Of a stretch of DNA of 64,000 nucleotides, positions 45,211 to 56,830 are shown piece after piece. This DNA is from Adiantum capillus-veneris. Taxonomy: Eukaryota > Streptophyta > Polypodiopsida > Polypodiales > Pteridaceae. Where the stretch lies: NCBI GenBank assembly GCA_014529385.2, contig CM043964.1, positions 106,086,087-106,150,086 of the forward strand, in the 5' to 3' direction. The first letter of the stretch is position 1. Each line of letters begins with the position of its first letter. A model generated the notes under the pieces. The model saw only the letters and a list, made by a program, of their open reading frames with translations. It made no database searches and was not told where the DNA came from. Position numbers and translations under genes: made by a program.

Positions 45211-45398
45211 TTTTATAGTATATACACTATTTACACTCATCGGGAAGATATTATCAGTGAATTTTCCTTTGATGATGAATTATAAGGGCATTATTAGGTA
45301 ATTTTGCAAAAAATCACACATTAACATCGAACTTTTTCCTCCCTCTTCAAACGTTGCCTTTAATCACTTATTACTTAGTGTCCTTCCACCCCTCCTAG
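45211..45398 (-). promoter_or_regulatory. G2 conserved TATA-like box and internal polypurine tract
   Basis: The TATA-like box at 45211-45227 matches G1 7675-7691 at 15 of 17 positions. The internal tract at 45382-45398 (element strand CTAGGAGGGGTGGAAGG) with its GTC...GAC flank and TGCATGGGTT matches G1 7851-7921. These are the best-conserved non-coding pieces shared by the two spacers. Confidence 0.5.
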
Positions 45399-45532
45399 AT
45401 GGTCTACTCCAGGATGACTGTGTGCATGGGTTGAACAATCGTGTCTATGCATAGCCGTGGTTGGCTCTACCATGCTTTGAAAATCAATGCAATTCAAACC
45501 ACTATGCTGTGCAAGAGCTGGGTCTTGAGTAA

Positions 45533-46731
45533 TTAATTCAAGGGTGTCTGATGTCGAGGCTTTCTTCCAAAGAGAAAATCTTGTAGCTTGTGTACTCTCT
45601 GTTTGATTGTACCATCGGGATGCTTTAGCACACTGATTGCTTTAGCTGTTGGTAGCACTTTTCTTTGTTGTCGAGCTTTTTCTCGCCATTGGTAGCTTGG
45701 TTCGCTTGTTGCTATATGGTGTGGTGGAGTCTTTTGAGACTTAACTTGCCATTGCTTCATTGATCTTATGGTTTGTGGAGAAGATAAGTACTCCCTTTTC
45801 TTCCAAACCAATTTTATGTTAGGTGCCTTGCTCGGAGATGCTCGTTTCTGTGTTTTTATCCTTGGAACCTTCTTTTGTTTTGTCGATGAGTTTTGGACAC
45901 CCAGATTTGAATCGGCTTATCCTTAAGTTGTGCTTTTGGTACCCAAATTTTCCTGACTCCTTGCATGCTACTTGTAGCATTTTCTTGTTGAGGGGATGGA
46001 GAACATTAATTACTTCATGGTTTGGTCTGCTGATTGCTTCCTTTCCATTCCTCCTTGCTTGGTGCAATTGGAACAATGAGTTGCCCGCCTTTAGGTGATA
46101 GCTTGAGTTGATTTGTATCCTAATCTGGTACTGCTTTGTATGTCCGCATCCAGGGAATTCCAAGAATCATCGTCTCATTCATGTGTTCATCTGGTAAGCA
46201 CACAAACTGATGAGGACATGAACATCCATGTACTATCACGTTCAAGTTGACTACTCCCAATGTTGGGGTTGGGTTCTTGTTGCATCCTTTGATTGTCGCT
46301 ATTCCTGCTGTCAATGCTTGACTTGTTGCCTTCTTGTACGTGGAATATCTGACTGCATTTACTCTAGCTCCTGTGTTTACCAAAGCATTGGTGCTATGAT
46401 TGTTGAATTGTACTTTGATGCGTAGGTCCATTCCGTCTAACCAGTCATCATCAGTTGAAACTGCATCTTTAGCTATTTCCCATTGTCGATCATCTATTTC
46501 CAGAGTGTTGATGGGAATCAATATCTGTCGATTCTTGAGAGTAGCTTTTCGTTTGAGTACCCGAAGCCGAGATTCCTCTTGGGCTTCATCAATAACCTGT
46601 TGTCGTTTAATCTTCCTTTGCTTGGCTGCATGCATTCTTTCTAGCAATTCATTGGTTAGCGGCAAATTGTATGTCTTTAAACGACCTCCACTAATCCAAT
46701 TAGCCATTGGTTCACCATCTAGGGTGGACAA
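45533..46731 (-). pseudogene. G2 second retropepsin (PR2) and WVxK tail
   Basis: After the integrase C-terminus (NWISGGRLKTYNLPLT) comes a linker, then a retropepsin fold: ALVNTGARVNAV (the catalytic Asp of DTG is Asn), a central strand set, then MILGIPWMRT. The tail has KIWVPKA and QIWVSKT in shifted frames (about 45890-45960). Order and motifs match G1 PR2, which supports an inherited domain. The Asn would abolish catalysis. Confidence 0.8.
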
Positions 46732-47484
46732 TGTTACAGCTCCACTTGGAGATGCATCCTCAATGATAAACGTCCCTTTTTCTTAAATTTGGGAATGTGT
46801 TGCTTAAGGGAATAGATTAAAACTAATTCCCCTTTCTTGAAGATTTTTGTGATTAAGTGGGAATCAAAAACTGTTTTTGCTTCCACTTTTGTGCATAGAA
46901 GTGAGCTTCAGCAGTTAGCCTTTGCTCATCTAGCTTTTCCAAATCTTTGATGCGCAGGTCCATTCCGTCTAGCCAGTCATCATCTGTTGAAATTGTATCT
47001 TTAGGTAATTCCCATCGTGGATCATCTATTTCCAAAGTGTTGATGGGAATCGGTATCTGTTGATTCTTGAGAGCAGCTTTCCGTTTGAGTACCCGAAGTC
47101 GAGCTTCTCTTGGGCTTCATCAATAACCTGCTGTCATTTAATCCTCCTTTGCATGGCTGCATGCATTCTTTCTAGCAATTCATTGGTCAGCAGCAAATTG
47201 TATTTCTTTAAACGACATCCACTAATCCAATCAGCCATGGGTTCACCATCTAGGGTTGACAATTTTACGGCTCCACTTGGAGATACATCTTCAATGATAA
47301 ACGGTTCATTTCCCTTTTTCTTAAACTTGGGAATGTGTTGTTTAAGGGAATAGATTAAAACTAAGTCCCCTTTCTTGAAGATTTTTGTGATTAAGTGGGA
47401 ATCAAAAAACTATTTTTGTTTCCACTTTTGTGCATAGATGTGAGCTACAGCAGTTAGCCTTTGCTCATCTAGCTTTTCCAAATC
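46414..47484. repeat. Tandem duplication, about 0.53 kb, in G2 pol
   Basis: Copy 1 (46414-46945) and copy 2 (46946-47484) both start TTTGATGCG(T/C)AGGTCCATTCCGTCT; by eye they differ at roughly one base in ten. They cover the integrase C-terminal domain and linker, so this part of the protein is doubled in the decayed copy. The divergence suggests the duplication is old. Confidence 0.85.
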
Positions 47485-48837
47485 TTCAAGTCTTTCTGAG
47501 AATTCATGTCCAGTCCACTCAAGATTCCGTGCTACCCTTAATGTCGGCAATAGAAATTCTATTGGCAGTATAGCTTCAAGACCATAAACAAGGTTAAAGG
47601 GTGTAGCATTTAAATCTATTTTGAATGAAACTCGATAAGCCCATAGAGCAGCATGGAGATTCATTTCTCGGTCTGTCCTTCTTGAACTAACCACTTTAGT
47701 CAGCACCGAGCTAAGAATTTTGTTCGTATGCTCAGCTTGTCCGTTTGCTTGTGGGTGATAGGGAGCTGATTTGTTATGGATGACCATAAACTCATTAAGA
47801 AAATACTCGATTACCTCATTGAGGAAATGAGTTTCCGGATTACTGATAATTTCTATTGGCAGTCCATATCTCATGAATACATACTCATATAAGAATGCAG
47901 CAGTGGTTCTGGCATCATTCTTTTGAGTTTCTTTAGCCTCGGTCCACTTGGTCAAATAGTCCATAGCTACAATGATATACTGAGCTTGGGTTATATAAGC
48001 AAGTGGCTGTATTGGACCAACAAAATCTATACCCCATTTTGTGAAAGCTCTAGCCCCCATCATTGGTCTTAAGGGCATGCTATCTACATGTGTTGGCATT
48101 TTTGCTCGTTGACAAGCATCACACCTTCAAACATATTCTTTGGCATCTGCAAAAAGTGTTGGCCACCATATGCCTACCATCAAGATTGCTCTTGCGGTGC
48201 TCTCACTAGAAAAGTAACCTCCAGCTGATCCAGCATGTGCTTGTTCTATAATCGGAATATATTCGTCTTCGTTTGCACAAAGACGCAAATGTTGATCTTT
48301 ACCTCTCCGATACAATTGGTTCCCAATAAGAGCATAGTCTCTTGCTTCAGTTTCAATTGCTCATTGACGGCGTTTACTCATATCCTCAGGAGATCGTCGG
48401 CTTGATAAGTAAGCAAACAGATAGTTACTCCACTTAGGAACATGTGAAATTTGAAACAATGTTACATGAGGTTTGGGTGTTTGTTTTTGACATTGAAGAC
48501 AATCCTTTAGAAAAGATCGAACATCACTCCTCATAGTCGGCCAAAATACTCCAAGTCTCAAGATTCTTTGCATAGTTTGGTCTTTCGCAAAGTGAAGTCC
48601 TACTAGGGTAGCATGTGCTTGACTTAGGTACTGTTTTTTTTCTTCAGGATTAATGCATAAGAGCAATATTCCATCTCCATTTCTTTTGTATAGCCTACCA
48701 GCTAGTAATTGATACATAGCCAATTGCTTGATTAATCCGATTGTAATAGGAAGTGGTATTTGTGAATCCACTTGAACAATTGTCATCAATGACACCATGT
48801 TTTCCAACCATCGAGGTATCATTTCCACGGAGAACAA
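47410..48837 (-). pseudogene. G2 integrase with two H2C2 modules
   Basis: First module: AH...GLHF...CLQC (about 48620-48503). Second: AH...GGYF...CDAC (about 48235-48119), where one His is Tyr. Core: GIDFVGP, then SNPETHF where G1 has SDRGTHF (second catalytic Asp lost), and E in NGQAEHTN. Stops at 48361 and 48127 separate the pieces. Same two-module layout as G1. Confidence 0.88.
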
Positions 48838-48864
48838 GTAGGCACCTGGTAGTCATCGTCTACC

Positions 48865-49091
48865 TGTTACCATATACATGTGGTAGTGATGTGTGTGAAC
48901 ACACTAGGACCGTCGGGGCATTTTTTCCCTCTGTAGCAGGTTTTTTTCCTCGTGCATTGTATATACGCCCATCACTCTAGGGCTATCTATCTTTTCATTG
49001 CACACTAAGTAACACACTCTCTATTCTATTCCTTGAGCGTCTTTCGTCTTCTCCAAGCTGTGTGCATTTCTCTGCAACCCTAATTCCAACA
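48865..49091 (+). repeat. C2 5' LTR
   Basis: 227 bp, TGTTACCATA...TTCCAACA, the same family as the C1 LTR. Confidence 0.95.
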
Positions 49092-49452
49092 ATTGGTATG
49101 AGAGGAGGTTGCATCCTCCCAAGCTTAGTCGCAAGCTGCTCCAGTACACACCTGCTCACTTTTTGTGATTTTAGTGAGCTTTGGCGAGCATTCGCAGGTC
49201 GAAAAATATTTCGGGAAGGCTCGGAAAGCTTGGTCTACTCAGATTTTTTATTCGGGCTCATTTCGACCTCCGTTTCCACTACAGACAGTAGTGCATAGGC
49301 TCTTTCGTCATTTTGTGCAGAGTTTCTATCACTGCCATTTTTTGCATAACAGGTGCCTTATAGTCTTCTATGGTTTGTGCTATATAGCACGTGTTGTTCC
49401 CGCTCCGTTTCTCCTATTTTCAAAAATTTTTCACATCAGGTGCAGCATTTAC

Positions 49453-52400
49453 ATTGCTGACAACAACAACACAGATATGATCAAGATGTTTGCTGCTACT
49501 GAGGACAGGTTGGATGGGGACAACTACCCTATGTGGTCTTACATGATGCAACATGTTCTTATGTCGAAGGGCGTCAATAATATTGTGTCGAAGGGCGTCA
49601 ATAATATTGTGTCGAAGGGCGTCAAGAATATTGTGCAGGGCATTGATGTACGTCCTGGTTCTGAGGATGTACGCGATGTTGAGGATGTTGCAGGTCTTGT
49701 TGCAAGGATTGTTGTTGTTAGAGTTGTTTTGCCTACGGTAGAACAAGCTCGTTGGGATGTAAAGGATGCGCAGGCTCGTGCATTGATTGCATTGTCTGTG
49801 AAGCGCACCATTGTTCCTCACATCCGTTTAGAAAAATCTGCAAAACAGGCTTGGGATATTCTAGCAGGTCTTTATGCAAGCCACAATGAGGCTAAAATTT
49901 CTTTGCTGCGTAAAGAGCTGGAGTCGAAGATTATGCATGAGGAAGATGATATGGACACTTTCCAAGGATATCAATGAGCAACTCATCTCTGCAGGTGAAG
50001 TCATTTCAGACAGTTCCCTTGTGCAGACTGTTCTCGATGCCTTACCAGATTCTTACCAGACTTTTGCTAGTACTTGGAGACTTATGACCCAAGGAAATCC
50101 AGAAGTTGTCAAGTTTGATGCATCATGCACATTGTTGTTGCAAGAGTCACTTTCCAGAAAAAACAGGACTAGACACCGTGCAGTTGAACAGGCTTTTATT
50201 GCTTCTCAAAGAAAGGGTGGTAACAACAATGCAACCACTTCTTATGGTTCTGTTGCAAGTGGAAAAACTTCTATTCCCAATGCTTCTGTTGGCAGCACTT
50301 CGTCTAACAATTCTGGTGATAAGGACAAAAAGAAGATGCGTTGCCATTATTGTAAAGCTAATGATCACTTGATCAAGTCGTGTCCTAAGTTGAAGGCCAA
50401 AGAGGCTACGAAGAAAGAGGGTGGTTCCACTGCAAATGCTGGTTCCACTACAAATGCAGCCATTGTTGAGTCTTTTGTGCTTAGCGCAGAGTGCACTTAC
50501 AATCCTGTTGTCCATGATGCATGCTTGTCAGTTGCTGCAGATTCACATGTGTGGTATTTCGACAGTGGTGCTACAAAGCACATTACCTCACATCGTGAAT
50601 TGTTTACCTCTCTCGAGTCTGTCCCTCTTGGGAATTCAGTCACTTGTGCCAAAAATGCCTCTTACCGGTTCAGGGAGTTGGAAAGATTGTGCTTATTGCT
50701 ACAAATGGCAGTTCCTTCACACATGTTGATGCACTTTATGTACCTGGGATCAAGAAGAATCTCTTGTCTGTATCCGCACTTGCTAGACTTGGACTTTTAG
50801 TCAAATTTGTGGATGACAGATGTACAGTTCATGATCTCAGTTTTGGTGATGAAATTGTTGCATCTGGCCTTTTGTGCCGTGGGCTGTATAAGCTCACTTT
50901 GTATGACAAGTGTGGATAAAATTTTGCAAATGCTGTTGCAAATTCAAGGGCTATTTCAGATGCAAAACTTTGGCAAGCAGGTTTTGGTCATCTGAATTTT
51001 GCCAGTTTGCTGCGTTTGCAGAAATCTGATATGGTTGCTTCTTTGCCGCCTCTTGAAGCACCTATCAAACATGTTTGTGAAGGCTGTATTTTGGGTAAGA
51101 TGCAGCATTCTAAGTTTCCAAAGGATGGTTCAGTTCGGGCCACATGCAGGTTGCAGCTTGTGCACAGTGATGTTTGTGGGCCCATGCAAACTCCTTCCTT
51201 GGGCAATTACCTATACTTAGTGACTTTCATTGATGATTACTCCAGGCATGCAGGGGTATTTTTGCTTACAGCAAAGTCCAAAGTTTTTATGTGCTTCAAA
51301 ATTTTTTTGGCTATGGCTGAAAATGTCTCGAAATGTACTACGGGCACCCTTCGTTCCGATCGAGGGGGGGAGTATATGTCTCATGAATTTAATGCATTTC
51401 TGGCTAGTCGTGGGATAAAACACCAATGTACAGTGCCTTATACACCTCAGCAAAATGGTGTTGCTGAGAGGAAAAAGAGGTCACTGACGGAAATGGCACG
51501 ATGTATGGTCAAAAGTCAAGCCTTGCCGCATTCTTTTTGGCTTGAGGCCATCATGTGTGCCACTTATGTACTTAACAGGTGTCCTATGAAAGCTTTGCAG
51601 TCTATTACTCCATATGAAGCATGGCATGATAGAAAGCCTTCTATTGAGCACATGCGTGTTTTTGGCTGTTTGGCATATGCTTTGGTGCCACAAACACAGC
51701 GCAAAAAATTGGATGATCAGTCTGTCAAATGTATTTTTGTTGGTTATAGTGCTAAAAGCAAAGGTTATATAGGTTGTATCATCCGAAAACAAAATGTGTT
51801 CTGGTTTCACGGGATGTAGTGTTTGTGGAAGATTCTATTTAGCCCTTGATGTCATGTACTAGAGACAATAATGTAAGCTCACAGGACATTTATGACACTT
51901 TGTTGCCTCTTTTCAGTGGTGGAAATACGAATGTAAGTTCCAATGAGGCAAATGTATAGCCTATGGGGGTTTTTGAAAATGTTATAGATCAGCCTATTAC
52001 TGATGCAGATGTACATGATGTTCTTGTTGAGGAAAGGGCTAAAAATGAGCAGGCTAGAGGTATGCCAAAATGGTTGGTGCACACTTTGCGTGACAGTAAA
52101 CTGGATGCACCTTTGTCTAGTCGTACTCGTTCAGGCTCTCACCATGCATCTTATGCATCAGATTGTTATGCTTTGGCTGTATCTAGCTTACATGATGTTG
52201 AGGAGCCTCTATCTTTTGATGAAGCACAGAATTCAGAAAATTGGATGGCTGCCATGCAATCAGATTATGATGCACTTATAGAAAATGACACATGGACTTT
52301 ATGTGATTTGCCTCCTGGCAAAAAGGCCATTGGTACGAAGTGGGTTTACAAGTTGAAACGCAAGCCGGATGGTGAGATCGATCGCCATAAGGCTCGACTT

Positions 52401-53731
52401 GTTGCAAAGGGTTATGCACATCAAAAAGGCATAGATTATGAAGAGACTTTTTCTCCCACTTATCGTATGACCACTGTGCGTTTTCTATGTGCATTGGCAG
52501 CTCATTTTGGTTGGGATGTACATCAATCAGACATTGTTACTGCTTTCTTGAATGGTGACATATTTGAGGAAGTTTATGTAACGCGGACTTGTGGTTTTGT
52601 CATAAAAGGACAAGAGGACAAAGTGTGCAAATGTAAGAAGGATTTGTATGGGTTGAAGCAATCTCCTCATGCTTGGTATGAGAAAGCTGACACTCATTTG
52701 GTTAAACAAGGCTTTCCTAACAGTCCAATAGAAAGCACATTGTATGTAAAGTGTGAGGGTGATGTACTTCTCATTGTGGTTCTTTATGTTGATGATTTGC
52801 TGATCAACTGGACCAAATGAGAGACATATTGTTGAATTTAAGGCTGATTTGAATGCTACTTTCAAGATGAAAGATTTGGGGCTGTTGCATCATTACTTGG
52901 GTATACAATTTAAGCAGTGTGATGGTGGTATTTCCTTGTGTCAGAAAAGTTACATAGAGATATTGCTATGTAAGTTTGGAATTGAGGATTGCAAACCTAT
53001 TTCCACTCTCATGGAAACAGGTTTGAAGTTGATTCTACATGATGCTGGCAATCCTGCTAATGTCACTCTTTACCAAACTACTGTTGGCTGCCTCATTTAT
53101 GTATGCAACACGAGGCCAGATATTCAGTTTGCAATCTCACAGGTCATCAGATTTATGCATAGCCCAGGGTCTAAGCATTGGCAGGCTGTCAAGAGGATTT
53201 GCCGCTACCTTAGTGGCACTTTACACCTTGGCTTGTTTTATCCCAAGGGGGGATCATTGCCGCCAGACTTACATGCTTTTTCGGACTCGGATTGGGCTGG
53301 TTGTTTTGACACGCAAGTGTCCACAAGTGGTTTTTGTTTCATGCTTGGCAGTTCATGTATATCATGGTTGAGCAAGAAGCAACCTACTGTGGCCACTTTG
53401 AGTTGTGAGGCTAAGTACAGGGCAGTCTTCACAGCTACGGTTGAGTGTGTATGGCTCAGACGCCTTATGGCTGATTTGGGTGTCTGCCAACACTATCTAC
53501 ACTGATAGTCAGAGCGCATTGGCAGTTGCGAGGAACCCAGTTTTTCATGCTCGCACAAAGCACATTGAGGTGCATTACCACTATGTCTGGGAGAGGCTCT
53601 CAGTAGGAGAGATCAGCTTGGCTTATGTGCCAACACAGGACAACCTTGCAGATCTTTTCACAAAGGCATTGTCTCGTGAGAAGCTTGAAGCTTTCCACAA
53701 AGCTTTGGGCTTACTCCCCTTTGTGGACTGA
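49453..53731 (+). pseudogene. C2 gag-pol, broken
   Basis: Collinear with C1 gag-pol. The start codon is ATT instead of ATG (49453). An 11-nt deletion near 49960 shifts gag. Further breaks lie near 50680, 50917 (TAA where C1 has Gln), 51770, 51958, 52806 (1-nt insertion) and 53490. The codon at the C1 UAG position is CAC here. The integrase zinc motif His is lost (QAGFGHLNF for HARFGHLNF). RT YVDDLLI is still readable. Confidence 0.92.
49563..49634 (+). repeat. Three 24-bp tandem units in C2 gag
   Basis: Units of 24 bp beginning GTCGAAGGGCGTCAA at 49563, 49587 and 49611; C1 has one. The frame is kept and 16 residues are added (SKGVNNIV repeats). Confidence 0.9.
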
Positions 53732-53806
53732 TCATGTCCTCAAGGCATGGCACTTCCCTTTACTCATGTGCCAGCTCTCGTTCACCGCATCACTCCAGGG
53801 GGGATT

Positions 53807-54031
53807 TGTTACCATATACATGTGGTAGTGATGTGTGTGAACACACTAGGACCGCCGGGGCATTTTTTCCCTCTTTAGGAGGTTTTTTCCCCCGTGCATT
53901 GTATATACACCCATCACTCTAGGGCTATATCTTTCCATTGCACACTAAGTAACACACTCTCTATTGTGTGCCTTGAGCTTCTTTCGTCTTCTCCAAGCTG
54001 TGTGTGTTTCTCTGCAACCCTAATTCCAATA
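53807..54031 (+). repeat. C2 3' LTR
   Basis: 225 bp; preceded by the purine tract AGGGGGGATT (53797-53806). The terminal CA is TA. Confidence 0.93.
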
Positions 54032-54036
54032 CTACC

Positions 54037-55488
54037 CCTTTAGGTGATTCTTCTGAAACAATCCTTAACAAATGATCTTCTCGTTGATGTGTAGTGCCCT
54101 TTTTTACAACCATAGTGAAATCAAATTCCAGAAGAATGATGAACCATCTCACTATTCTTCTTGTGTTGCATGGCTTGTTGACCAAGTACAACAAAGTTGG
54201 TGGTCCACAAAGAACACAAACTTGTTGGCTAATAGGTAATGTCTATACTTCTTAACGGCATAGATCATTCATCATCCTTTCCTTTCGGTGGTGGTGTAAT
54301 TCTTTTCCTCCATGTTCAACTGTCCGCTAGCATAAGAAATAGGAAAGTCAATTTTTCCGTCTCTTGGTTGAGCTAGTATACAACCGATAGCAAAATTGGA
54401 AGCATCTACATGTATGTGGAATATCTTATTCCAATCTGGTGCTTTCAATATTGGAGATGAGGTGAGAGCTTGCTTAAGCTTCATGAAGGATTCTTCACAT
54501 GCCTCGGTCCACTCAAAGTGTGTAATCAAGCTATACATGGGTTTGCAATTATAGCGTACATGTAGATGAATCGTCGGTAATATCCACAATGCCCCGTGAA
54601 GGCTTGTACCCCCTTCACTATTGTTGGTCTAGGAAAATCAGCAATGACATGAATTTTTTCAATATTAGTAGCTATGCCATTTTTAGACACTATATGTCCA
54701 AGAATTTTTCCTTGTCTACCCATGAATGTGCACTTTTCAGGATTTAAGCAAATCCTATAAAGTCTACATTTTTTGAATACCTTTTTGAGGTGTTCAAAGT
54801 GATCAGCTCGGATTGATGAATGTACGAATAGATCATCCATATATACTTCTAAGAATTTCCTAAGATATTATGTAAAAGCATGGCTCATCAACCTTTGAAA
54901 TGTGGTTGGAGCATTAGTTAACCCAAACGGCATAACCCAATAGGCAAAAATACCCCATTCTGTTGCAAAAGCAGTTTTATGTTGATCTTTTGAGTCAACC
55001 AAAAGTTGATTGGATCCCAAAAATCCATCTAAGAAGTTGTAAGCTTCTTTTCCTGTAACTCATTCTAAAACATGCTCAGTGATTGGAAGAGGAAAGTTGT
55101 CTCTAATGGTAGCTGCATTCACTTTTTTGAGATTAACACACACTCGTAATTTTCCATTCTTCTTGGGTACTAGCACAATTAGAGACATCCAATCTGTGTG
55201 TTCAATTTCATAAATGAATTCGGCTTCCTTTAGTTTTTCAATCTCTTCTTTTATCTTCCTGGCAAATGTTTCATTATACGTGTACTGCCTTTGTCTACTT
55301 GGTTTCGCATCATCTCTCATGGGTATGGTATGTTGACAAATATCTGGATCAACACCCTTGAGATCCTTGTAAGACCAAGCGAAGATATCTCGGTATTCCT
55401 TTAGCAAGCTTAGAAAAAGCTCTTCTTCTTCTTTTGTTAGGTCATTTGCAATGTAAGCAGGTCTAGGCTCTTCTCCTGGTTCAGCCAA
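54037..55488 (-). pseudogene. G2 reverse transcriptase and RNase H
   Basis: RT: VPKKNGKLRVCVNLKKVN (55140-55200), a PFGLTNAP-type block (54900-54940, frame-broken), MDDLFVHSS catalytic box (about 54840), LNPEKC and GKILGHIVS. RNase H: HIHVDASNFAIGCILAQP and YTTTERKG (54589-54300), ending in VDHQ. Multiple stops and frameshifts, but the order is intact. Confidence 0.9.
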
Positions 55489-55572
55489 GTCTATCTTTTT
55501 AGTGTTTTCAGGCCCTTCGTAGGACTCGCCCTATTTTCGTAGTTCCCTAACAGGTTGTTTGACTATGATTTT

Positions 55573-56468
55573 TCAACCTTGGAGAGTATACTTTTTGTAA
55601 TGGGATGGAACACTCATTACATCCTTACCATTCTCTTCCGCGGTTTCCATTTCGGTTGTATATATCTCATTTAGAGCTTTTTTCAACTCTTGATATTTCT
55701 TTTTCCGCTCAACTTGGGTCATGAGTGGTTTCTTATCCTGTTGGTTTGCTTGAGTATCCTTCTTTTTTTTTCTCGATGTTTTAGACATTTCTGGATTTTT
55801 GTTTGAAGGATATCTGCCAGTGATTTTGTCCTTGACACAATCATTTGCATCTATCTGCATCAGGAATTGTGTTATACTAGAGACTGATGGCAAAGGTCGT
55901 GTTTTTGCATTTTTGGTGTCGCTTTTTCATCTATACCCTTTTTGTCTTCTTGATTTCTGGTTAGGAAAGTCAAAAAACTTTTCCTCCCCTCCTTTCAAGA
56001 GTAGCTTAGCTCTCACATGTTCTTTTTCTGACCCCAAACCTTCTAAGGTAGCTGAGTGTTCATCTATCTCATCTGTTGCATCGTAGTGGAGGTCTGAAAA
56101 GACTTGTTGAGCTTTCATCAAGTCCTTGGGTTCCTCATCTTCGTCTTCAATGTTGAGGGTCAAAATCATTTGGATGGGAATTATGTCGTAGCCATCCTCA
56201 TTGCAAAATTGAATAGGCATAGACATATTCACACATACATCCATGGTCGCTAAAATTTGAATCCACTCCAATGGCTCAAACAAATGCTTTGGGAAGGGTT
56301 CAGGTACATAGGCTCGTCTGTGCAGACCTTTTTAGAATACATTCTTCTCGTTTTAAGCTTCCATTTTTTGAAGCTCCACACATCCAAATAGGAGTGTCTT
56401 TGTTTAACCAGGATGGAAGCTACCAAAATATGGTTTTGACAGTTTTTTCTCTGATCCCTTTTGCTCAA
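55573..56468 (-). pseudogene. G2 PR1-RT linker; upstream gag and PR1 missing
   Basis: FEPLEWIQILATMDVC and FCNEDGYDIIPIQM align with G1 13300-13380, and FDFPNQKSRRQKGYR with the pre-RT motif. Upstream, only about 340 bp remain before the primer site, so PR1, gag and most of the leader are deleted. Confidence 0.8.
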
Positions 56469-56808
56469 TTTGATGGTTATAGATGTTACCTAACCTAATC
56501 CTAAATATGAAATTGAGTCTCATGACTAAAAACCAACAAATGGTGCAAAACTGGAAGAAAAATGGAATATGGAACAATACTTTCAAAGCATCAAAAAATA
56601 TGCAGAATGAAATGCTTTTGTATCTCACTCACAAATCCTAATACCTCTCAAGCGTAGACCTAGCAAATCCCCAACTTCTAGCCTCTACCAACCACTAGAC
56701 CCCGTTTCTAGTTACCTCACTACTAAAGTGTAAATGAATTGGAAATCAAAATCAAAGGTCTATAAGTAAAAAGCTACAACTAGGTCACTCACCACCTAAG
56801 GATCACTA

Positions 56809-56829
56809 TCCTCGACATTAATGGTGCCA
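56809..56829 (-). other. G2 degenerate primer-binding site
   Basis: The plus strand ends ...ATGGTGCCA one base before the LTR, resembling the tRNA-Asp 3' end used by G1 but with substitutions and three extra bases. Confidence 0.5.
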
Positions 56830-56830
56830 A

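Larger units (their letters stand above)
48860..54036 (+). mobile_element. C2: Ty1/copia element of the C1 family, degraded
   Basis: LTRs 48865-49091 and 53807-54031, target duplication CTACC (48860-48864, 54032-54036), and a PBS at 49094-49105 with two changes from TGGTATCAGAGC. It interrupts G2 between RNase H and integrase. LTR divergence (about 14 sites plus a 2-nt gap by eye) exceeds that of C1. It is in opposite orientation to C1. Confidence 0.96.
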
